This document shows positions 57,379 to 64,000 of a stretch of DNA of 64,000 nt, one piece after another; position 1 is the first letter of the stretch; the number at the start of each line of letters is the position of its first letter. The stretch comes from Tamlana sp. I1. Its GTDB lineage: Bacteria; Bacteroidota; Bacteroidia; Flavobacteriales; Flavobacteriaceae. The DNA is taken from positions 1 to 64,000 of the forward strand of contig NZ_JACLAF010000002.1 in NCBI RefSeq assembly GCF_015355625.1, given 5' to 3'. A model generated the notes under the pieces. The model saw only the letters and a list, made by a program, of their open reading frames with translations. It was not told where the DNA came from and ran no database searches. Made by a program: the position numbers and the translations under genes.

Positions 57379-57816
57379 ATGTCTAAAATTGAAGCTTTTT
57401 TAACCCAAGAAGAAGAGCAAGACATTGTTGATGCCATACATGTGGCAGAATTAAACACTTCTGGTGAAATACGTGTACATATAGAAAAAACTTCTAACGG
57501 CGATGCTACAAATCGTGCGTTAGAAGTCTTTCATGAACTCAAAATGTTCAATACAAAGCTTCAAAACGCGGTTTTAATATATGTGGCTGTTGCCGATAAA
57601 TCATTTGTTATTTACGGCGATGAGGGCATTAATAATGTGGTTGAAGATGATTTTTGGGATTGTACCAAAGACCTCATGGTAACACACTTTAAAAAAGGCG
57701 ATTTTAAACAAGGCCTTGTTGAAGGCATCATGCGATCTGGAGAACGCTTAAAGCAGTATTTCCCTTATACCGATGATGACATAAACGAACTTACAAACGA
57801 AATTTCTAAAGGCTAG
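57379..57816 (+). CDS. TPM-domain protein
   Basis: 145 residues, no signal peptide. The TPM (TLP18.3/Psb32/MOLO-1) core is visible: GEIRVHIEKTSNG (about 30-42), NAVLIYVAVADKSFVIYGDEGI (about 63-84) and LVEGIMRSGERLKQYFP. One base after lemA, so coupled. Probably partners the larger TPM protein downstream. Confidence 0.92.
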   Translation: MSKIEAFLTQEEEQDIVDAIHVAELNTSGEIRVHIEKTSNGDATNRALEVFHELKMFNTKLQNAVLIYVAVADKSFVIYGDEGINNVVEDDFWDCTKDLMVTHFKKGDFKQGLVEGIMRSGERLKQYFPYTDDDINELTNEISKG

Positions 57817-57824
57817 TTTTAATT

Positions 57825-58658
57825 ATGCAAAAATCTAAAATACAAACTGCCTTCTTTTCAAATTCTAAAAGCCTGAGTCTTTTATTTTTAATATCTATTT
57901 TCTCATGCAGTTTGGCTTTTGGGCAATTTGAAATTCCTGCAAAACCAAAATTTCAAACCAGTGTTTACGATTATATTAACTTGCTTTCAAGTTCACAAAA
58001 AACGGCTTTAGAACAAAAATTAATAAAGTATTCCGATACCACTTCAACACAAATCGTTGTCGCTATAATTAGTTCTACCGAAGGTGAAAACATCAACTTT
58101 CTTGGCGCACAATGGGGCGAAGCTTGGGGTATTGGTCAAGCAAAGGAAGATAACGGGATATTAATTTTACTCGCTAGAGACGACAGGAAAATTGCCATAA
58201 ACACAGGCCAAGGTGTTGAGCATCTTTTAACCGATGCCTTATCGAAACGTATTATTGAGGGCGACATTATTCCTTTCTTTAGAAAAGACGACTATGCAGG
58301 AGGTCTTAACCGTGGTGCCGATGCCATTTTTGAAGTCATGCAAGGCGAATATAAAGGCACTAGAAAAAAGAATACCGATGGTCCGCCAGACTTATCGAAA
58401 TACATCTTCTTATTTATTTTTATCGTATTTATTTTATCTTTTTTTAGAAATAAACGCGGTGGCGGTGGAAAAAACGGCGGCAATAAATCTGGAGGCCTCG
58501 ATATTTGGGATGCCATTATTTTAAGCAACATGGGACGCGGTAGCTATAGAGGCGGAAGCGGCTGGGGCTCCGGTGGAGGTTTCGGCGGTGGCGGAGGCTT
58601 TGGAGGCGGCTTCGGTGGTGGTGGCTTTGGAGGCGGTGGTGCTTCTGGAGGTTGGTAG
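57825..58658 (+). CDS. TPM-domain membrane protein with Gly-rich tail (YgcG-type)
   Basis: 277 residues. Signal peptide (about 16-36, ending FGQ), periplasmic TPM domain (about 45-170; YDYINLLSSSQKTALEQKL, TQIVVAIISSTEGENI, IAINTGQGVEHLLTDALSKRI), one membrane helix (about 190-207) and a low-complexity GGGFGGG-type tail to the end, the classical YgcG layout. Last gene of the M23-to-TPM operon, just upstream of the satellite array. Confidence 0.94.
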   Translation: MQKSKIQTAFFSNSKSLSLLFLISIFSCSLAFGQFEIPAKPKFQTSVYDYINLLSSSQKTALEQKLIKYSDTTSTQIVVAIISSTEGENINFLGAQWGEAWGIGQAKEDNGILILLARDDRKIAINTGQGVEHLLTDALSKRIIEGDIIPFFRKDDYAGGLNRGADAIFEVMQGEYKGTRKKNTDGPPDLSKYIFLFIFIVFILSFFRNKRGGGGKNGGNKSGGLDIWDAIILSNMGRGSYRGGSGWGSGGGFGGGGGFGGGFGGGGFGGGGASGGW

Positions 58659-58954
58659 TACCAATTATGTTTTTATAGTAAAAAAACCTTCTAAATGGAA
58701 CTTATAAATAGGCGACGAAAGTCTTCAACAGGCTCTGACTGACATCACGGTATTTAATTGGTTTTATTACTAGAACGGAATTGCTAACATTTAACTTAAT
58801 TCAAAATACAAATAGAAGTTATCTTGTCACACTGAGCTTGTCGAAATGCCATTACAAAACAATTCTACAAAACAAGTAATCGAAAATAGTCTTCGATAGG
58901 CTCAGACTGACATCTAGTTTTTTAATTGGTTTTATTACTAGAATGGAATTTCTA

Positions 58955-59344
58955 AACATTCAACTTTATTCAAAACACAAATAGAAGCTACTTTGTCACA
59001 CTGAGCTTGTCGAAGTGGCATTACAAAACATTACCAAAAAATTAGTAATCGAAAATAGTCTTCGACAAGCTCTGACTGACATCTAGTTTTTTAATTGGGT
59101 TTATTACTAGAATGGAATTTCTAAACATTCAACTTTATTCTAAAGACAAATAGAAGTAACCTTGTCACACTGAGCGCAGTCGAAGTGCCATTACAAAACA
59201 ATTCTACAAAACAAGTAATCGAAAATAGTCTTCGACAAGCTCTGACTGACATCTCGGTTTTTAATTGGGTGTATTACTAGAACGGAATTGTTAACATTTA
59301 ACTTAATTCAAAATACAAATAGAAGTTACCTTGTCACACTGAGC
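58955..59344. repeat. Exact 390-bp duplication inside the array, copy 1
   Basis: Read base by base, positions 58955-59344 are identical to 59796-60185, an offset of 841 bp or five units. A third related block starts near 60497 (four units further) and matches for about 210 bp with one difference near its start. Confidence 0.9.
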
Positions 59345-59795
59345 TTGTCGAAGTGCCATTACAAAACAATACTAAAAACTAGTAATCGAAAATAGTCTTC
59401 GACAGGCTCTGACTGACATCACGGTTTTTAATTGGGTTTATTACTAGAATGGAATTTCTAAACATTCAACTTTATTCTAAAGACAAATAGAAGTAACCTT
59501 GTCACACTGAGCTTGTCGAAGTGCCATTACAAAACAATGCTAAAAACTAGTAATCGGAAATAATCTTCGACAGGCTCTGACTGACATGTAGTTTTTTAAT
59601 TGGGTTTATTACTAGAACGGAATTTCTAAACATTCAACTTTATTCTAAAGACAAATAGAAGTAACCTTGTCACACTGAGCTTGTCGAAGTGCCATTACAA
59701 AACAATTCTAAAAACAAGTAATCGAAAATAGTCTTCGACAAGCTCTGACTGACACCTCGGTTTTTAATTGGATTTAGCAATAGAATAAAATATCT

Positions 59796-60185
59796 AACAT
59801 TCAACTTTATTCAAAACACAAATAGAAGCTACTTTGTCACACTGAGCTTGTCGAAGTGGCATTACAAAACATTACCAAAAAATTAGTAATCGAAAATAGT
59901 CTTCGACAAGCTCTGACTGACATCTAGTTTTTTAATTGGGTTTATTACTAGAATGGAATTTCTAAACATTCAACTTTATTCTAAAGACAAATAGAAGTAA
60001 CCTTGTCACACTGAGCGCAGTCGAAGTGCCATTACAAAACAATTCTACAAAACAAGTAATCGAAAATAGTCTTCGACAAGCTCTGACTGACATCTCGGTT
60101 TTTAATTGGGTGTATTACTAGAACGGAATTGTTAACATTTAACTTAATTCAAAATACAAATAGAAGTTACCTTGTCACACTGAGC
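59796..60185. repeat. Exact 390-bp duplication inside the array, copy 2
   Basis: Identical to 58955-59344. Identity across more than two whole units, while other units differ at many bases, points to a recent unequal exchange or conversion. Confidence 0.9.
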
Positions 60186-61003
60186 GCAGTCGAAGTGCCA
60201 TTACAAAACAATTCTACAAAACAAGTAATCGAAAATAGTCTTCGATAGGCTCAGACTGACATCTCGGTAGTTAATTGGGTTTATTACTCGAACGGAATTG
60301 TTAACATTCAACTTTATTCAAAACACAAATAGAAGCTGTCTTGTCACACTGAGCTTGTCGAAGTGCCATTACAAAACAATACTAAAAACTAGTAATCGAA
60401 AATAGTCTTCGACAGGCTCAGGCTGATATCTCGGTTTTTAATTGGGTTTAGCAATAGAATGAAATTTCTAAACATTCAACTTTATTCAAAAGACAGATAG
60501 AAGCTACCTTGTCACACTGAGCTTGTCGAAGTGGCATTACAAAACATTACCAAAAAATTAGTAATCGAAAATAGTCTTCGACAAGCTCTGACTGACATCT
60601 AGTTTTTTAATTGGGTTTATTACTAGAATGGAATTTCTAAACATTCAACTTTATTCTAAAGACAAATAGAAGTAACCTTGTCACACTGAGCGCAGTCGAA
60701 GTGCCATTACAAAACAATACTAAAAACTAGTAATCGAAAATAGTCTTCGAAAGGCTCTGACTGACACCTCGGTTTTTAATTGGATTTAGCAATAGAATAA
60801 AATATCTAACATTCAACTTTATTCAAAACACAAATAGAAGCTACTTTGTCACACTGAGCTTGTCGAAGTGCCATTACAAAACATTACCAAAAAATTAGTA
60901 ATCGAAAATAGTCTTCGACAAGCTCTGACTGACATCACGGTATTTAATTGGATTCAGCAATAGAATGGAAAAACAAGTTCTAGTTGATAAAATTCACTTT
61001 GTC

Positions 61004-62008
61004 CTATCTATTAAATCGACCAGAAATATTGCCTTCTACAATGCGTGTTACCTCGTCGATGGTTGCGTAATTTACATCCCCTTCGTAGGTGTGTTTTAAG
61101 GCGCATGCAGCACTTGCAAAATCCATAGACTTATAATCATCGTAATGCTGTAAACCGTAAATTAAACCTGCAGCAAAAGCATCGCCGGTTCCAATGCGGT
61201 CTACAATATGGGTAATATCGAAATCTTGAGTTTCTCTAAACTCGCTGCCATTCCACATTCTGGCTCTAATTTTATGCCACGACGAATTGATGGAAGTTCT
61301 TATTTTATCAAACACTTTTTCTATAGACGGAAACTTTTCGATAAGTAGTTTACTGGCTTCAATAAACTCTTCATTTGAATACCCGTATTCGGTACCTAAA
61401 ACTTCGTTCATTTCGTTTATACCACCTATAAATATGGTTGAACAATGCAACAATTCAACTAAAGCATCTTTAGCATCCACGCCATATTTCCACAAACCAC
61501 TTCTATAAGTTGGATCTGCTGAAACTTGCATGCCTTTAGCTTTTGCTAATTTTAAACCTTCTTTTAAAGTATCGAAACTTCCTTGTGTAAGTCCCGGAGT
61601 AATTCCTGTCCAATGAAACCATTCGCCATCGGTTAAAGCCGATTCCCAATCGACCATTTCTGGTTGAATGCTTGAAAAAGCAGAATGCGATCTATTATAT
61701 GAAATCGAGCTTGGGCGCATTACCGCACCAACTTCTAAGAAATAAACGCCCAACGGTCTTGGCGAACGCACAATAGCGGTGGTGTCTAAATCAAATTTAT
61801 TTAAATATGAAATGGCTGTATCTCCAATAAAATCGTTAGAAATACAAGTAATATGCTTTACATTGCCACCAAAATTAGCAATTGAAAGCCCTACATTAAC
61901 TTCGGTTCCTCCAAAATAAAACTCTAAAGTATTGGCTTGTATAAACTTTTTGTTTCCAAAAGGTGATAAGCGCATAAGTACCTCACCAAATGTAATAATC
62001 TGACCCAT
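61004..62008 (-). CDS. kdgK: PfkB-family sugar kinase, probable 2-keto-3-deoxygluconate kinase
   Basis: 334 residues, ribokinase fold. ITFGEVLMRLSPFGNKKF (about 5-22), FYFGGTEVNVGLSIANFGG (about 31-49) and the catalytic block IVDRIGTGDAFAAGLIYG (about 278-295) with the base Asp in GTGDAF. The N-terminal pattern fits KDG kinases better than fructokinases or ribokinases. It would make KDPG in the Entner-Doudoroff or uronate routes, but no companion gene is present here, so the substrate is tentative. Confidence 0.85.
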   Translation of the reverse strand: MGQIITFGEVLMRLSPFGNKKFIQANTLEFYFGGTEVNVGLSIANFGGNVKHITCISNDFIGDTAISYLNKFDLDTTAIVRSPRPLGVYFLEVGAVMRPSSISYNRSHSAFSSIQPEMVDWESALTDGEWFHWTGITPGLTQGSFDTLKEGLKLAKAKGMQVSADPTYRSGLWKYGVDAKDALVELLHCSTIFIGGINEMNEVLGTEYGYSNEEFIEASKLLIEKFPSIEKVFDKIRTSINSSWHKIRARMWNGSEFRETQDFDITHIVDRIGTGDAFAAGLIYGLQHYDDYKSMDFASAACALKHTYEGDVNYATIDEVTRIVEGNISGRFNR

Positions 62009-62133
62009 AAATAAATTTTTGAGTGCTAAAAATAACCAATATTGCTGATAATAAATTGATTTTTCAGGAAAATTAAAAAATATGAAAACTCACTAATTAA
62101 GTCGGTTTATTTTACGACAACAACAATATTATA

Positions 62134-62173
62134 ACAAAAAAGCTGCTAATTATTTAAATTAACAGCTTTGTTT
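62134..62173 (-). terminator. Terminator of der
   Basis: AAAGCTGTTAATT / AATTAGCAGCTTT on the minus strand with one bulge, followed by TTTTTTGTT, 18 bp past the der stop. Confidence 0.75.
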
Positions 62174-62190
62174 ATTATGATTATTAAATG

Positions 62191-63495
62191 CTACTTTTTA
62201 CGCATGTACACACTAATTGGCACCCCATTAAAACCAAATTTTTCACGTAATTTATTTTCTAAGAAACGCTTATAAGGATCTTTTACATACTGTGGCAAAT
62301 TACAGAAAAATGCAAACTGAGGTTGCGGCGTTGGCAACTGCATGATGTATTTTATTTTAACGAATTTTGCTTTATAAGCTGGTGGTGGATAATTTTCAAT
62401 TATCGGTAACATAATTTCGTTAAGCTGAGATGTTTTTATCTTTTTAGTACGGTTTTTATAAACTTCAACAGCGGTTTCAATAGCTTTAAAAATACGTTGT
62501 TTAGTTAATGCCGAAATAAACACGATAGGCACATCGGTAAAAGGTTGCATTTGTAAACGGATGGCTTTTTCGTATTCCTTAACCGATTTATGGTCTTTTT
62601 CAACCAAATCCCATTTGTTAACTAAAACCACAATACCTTTACGGTTACGTTCTGCAAGCCAGAAAATATTTTGAACTTGACCATCAAATCCGCGGTTAGC
62701 ATCCAACACCAATAAACACACATCGGCGTGTTCTATAGCACGTACACTACGCATAACTGAATAAAATTCTAAATCTTCTTTTACTTTAGATTTTCTTCTA
62801 ATTCCTGCTGTATCAACCAAATTAAATTCAAATCCGAAACGGTTGTATTTGGTATCTATAGAGTCTCTGGTTGTGCCAGCAATATCGGTTACAATATATC
62901 TGTCTTCACCAATTAAAGCATTTATAAAAGATGATTTCCCTGCGTTTGGACGCCCCACTACAGCAAAGCGTGGTAATTCGTCTTCAACCACTTCTTCTTT
63001 TTCTGGTAAAGCTTCAACTAAAGCATCTAATAATTCGCCTGTTCCGCTTCCGTTTATACTGGCAATGGTATAATATTCGCCTAAACCTAGCGCATAAAAT
63101 TCAACAGCATCTTCGGCACGTTTACCATTATCAACTTTATTTACAACTAAAAATACAGGTTTATTAACACGTCTAAGTAGTTTTGCAACATCTTCATCCA
63201 TGCCTGTTACACCAGATTCTACATCGACCATAAAGATAATCGCATCGGCTTCATCAATAGCTAACTCAACTTGTTTATCAATTTCAGCTTCAAAAACATC
63301 ATCACTTCCAAGCACATATCCGCCGGTATCAATTAAAGAAAAATCTTTACCGTTCCAATCACATTTTCCGTAATGACGGTCTCTTGTAACCCCACTTACC
63401 GCATCTACAATGGCTTCACGTCTTTGAATCAATCTATTAAAAAACGTTGACTTTCCAACATTTGGTCTTCCTACAATGGCTACTATATTACTCAT
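62191..63495 (-). CDS. der: Ribosome-assembly GTPase Der (EngA)
   Basis: 434 residues with two tandem G domains and a C-terminal KH-like domain. G1 loops [10 protein letters not shown] (8-17) and [10 protein letters not shown] (about 181-190); G3 DTGG and DTAG; G4 NKVD and NKWD. The double GTPase is unique to Der, which matures the 50S subunit. Length is standard. A -7 box TATTTTTG (complement of 63558-63565) lies about 60 bp upstream. Confidence 0.98.
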   Translation of the reverse strand: MSNIVAIVGRPNVGKSTFFNRLIQRREAIVDAVSGVTRDRHYGKCDWNGKDFSLIDTGGYVLGSDDVFEAEIDKQVELAIDEADAIIFMVDVESGVTGMDEDVAKLLRRVNKPVFLVVNKVDNGKRAEDAVEFYALGLGEYYTIASINGSGTGELLDALVEALPEKEEVVEDELPRFAVVGRPNAGKSSFINALIGEDRYIVTDIAGTTRDSIDTKYNRFGFEFNLVDTAGIRRKSKVKEDLEFYSVMRSVRAIEHADVCLLVLDANRGFDGQVQNIFWLAERNRKGIVVLVNKWDLVEKDHKSVKEYEKAIRLQMQPFTDVPIVFISALTKQRIFKAIETAVEVYKNRTKKIKTSQLNEIMLPIIENYPPPAYKAKFVKIKYIMQLPTPQPQFAFFCNLPQYVKDPYKRFLENKLREKFGFNGVPISVYMRKK

Positions 63496-63661
63496 AATCT
63501 CAATTTAAAAGTTAACAGGTTAAAACCGATTTACTTAAGGTTCCCTGAAAACTTTTGCAAAAATAGGAAATATACTGTATGCCACATCTTTTTTATGAAA
63601 AGAATAAAATTTATCAATATGAAAAAAAATAGTACTTTACTAAGCTCAAAACTAAACTTTC

Positions 63662-64000
63662 ATGGCCTTACCTAACGATATTGTTTTACGACCGCGATTT
63701 AAAATTGAAGTACCAAGATATAAGGAGGCGCTTTTAAGTGACTTTAAAAATGCTAAAACCACTCAATCTGATTTTATTTTAAATTTGATTGATGACCATA
63801 TATTTATAAAATTTCCAAAGGAAAAACAAACCTATTGGTCGCCGCAGCTTCATTTAGAAATAAACACTATTGATGATAATAACAGTACCATTCACGGCTT
63901 ATTTGGCCCTAACCCTACGGTTTGGACCTTGTTTATGTTTTTGCATTTTTGTGTGGGCGTTATTTTTTTAGGCTTTGGCATTTGGGCCTATAGCAATTGG
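63662..64000 (+). CDS. Hypothetical membrane protein, 3' end outside the window
   Basis: An open frame from the ATG at 63662 runs to the edge (113 codons). It begins MALPNDIVLRPRFKIEVPR, has a charged soluble part (EALLSDFKNAKTTQSDFILN; DDHIFIKFPKEKQTYWSPQL) and enters a hydrophobic helix (TLFMFLHFCVGVIFLGFGIWAY) at the boundary. I do not recognise a family. The codon pattern and the divergent layout from der support a real gene. Confidence 0.7.
   Translation, partial: MALPNDIVLRPRFKIEVPRYKEALLSDFKNAKTTQSDFILNLIDDHIFIKFPKEKQTYWSPQLHLEINTIDDNNSTIHGLFGPNPTVWTLFMFLHFCVGVIFLGFGIWAYSNW

Larger units (their letters stand above)
58719..60968. repeat. Satellite-like array of about 168-bp hairpin units
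   Basis: Thirteen full units and a leading half unit, period 167-171 bp. Each unit carries an arm GAGCTTGTCGAAG, a spacer of about 44 bp, and the complementary arm CTTCGACAAGCTC, with an outer TGTCA / TGACA pair, so every unit can form a long hairpin. Between hairpins lies an AT-rich segment containing TTTAATTGGGTTTATTACTAG. In four units one arm is the variant GAGCGCAGTCGAAG, which no longer pairs well. It lies between the convergent TPM and sugar-kinase genes and contains no gene. Confidence 0.97.

Noticed and set aside
58719-60968. CRISPR array
   Set aside because: Units of about 168 bp with similar rather than unique spacers, no 24-40 bp repeat/spacer alternation and no cas genes nearby.

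Overview
The window is a typical Flavobacteriaceae (Bacteroidota) chromosome segment. This rests on AT-rich DNA, promoters of the TTG / TAnnTTTG type, two proteins with type IX secretion (T9SS) C-terminal sorting domains, a SusC/SusD/SusE starch locus, and small flavobacterial families (DUF5522, DUF4230, DUF4136, GSCFA, Porin_10-type putative porin). I cannot name the genus.

Layout. 1-42 is the 5' end of a 16S rRNA gene leaving the window on the minus strand, preceded by three tandem rRNA-type promoters (227-533). 900-9400 holds a T9SS-secreted metzincin protease, a putative porin, RNase HII, a large lipoprotein and a nucleoid-associated protein. 9400-16600 holds a small helix-hairpin-helix membrane protein, an OmpA-family protein, an acetate transporter, an SBF-type transporter, lipB, a higBA-type toxin-antitoxin pair, a small Pmp3/YqaE protein and lysS. 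16877-19345 is an MG2-like protein fused to a TonB-plug-like domain.

19431-42444 is a complete starch/maltodextrin utilisation locus. On the plus strand lie susC, susD, susE and a T9SS-secreted GH13 amylase. On the minus strand lie a LacI-type regulator, an MFS sugar transporter, beta-phosphoglucomutase, a GH65 maltose phosphorylase, a GH97 SusB-type alpha-glucosidase and three more GH13 enzymes. The inferred flow is: a secreted amylase and surface lipoproteins cut starch; SusCDE binds and imports the oligosaccharides; periplasmic neopullulanase and SusB trim them; MFS imports maltose; GH65 phosphorolyses it to glucose plus beta-glucose-1-phosphate; and PgmB makes glucose-6-phosphate. Control is by a LacI-family protein with a perfect palindrome next to its gene. 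I see no SusR homologue.

42654-58658 is mostly housekeeping: a DUF2914 protein, a Spy-like protein, an operon of a PLP enzyme, a glucosaminidase and hemL, a crotonase, a rhodanese, GSCFA, alaS, then an M23-MerR-LemA-TPM-TPM operon. 61004-64000 carries a KDG-kinase-like sugar kinase, the ribosome-assembly GTPase der and a truncated membrane protein.

The least explained parts are non-coding. They are a 2.25-kb satellite-like array of about 168-bp hairpin units with higher-order duplication (58719-60968); an intergenic region built entirely of 8-bp-phased repeats (52442-52641); a 7-copy heptamer array between convergent genes (12539-12593); a three-helix structured element between yqaE and lysS; composite inverted repeats flanking the secreted amylase; and the N-terminal stub of a Fic gene behind a perfect palindrome. 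No prophage, CRISPR array, insertion sequence or tRNA was seen.
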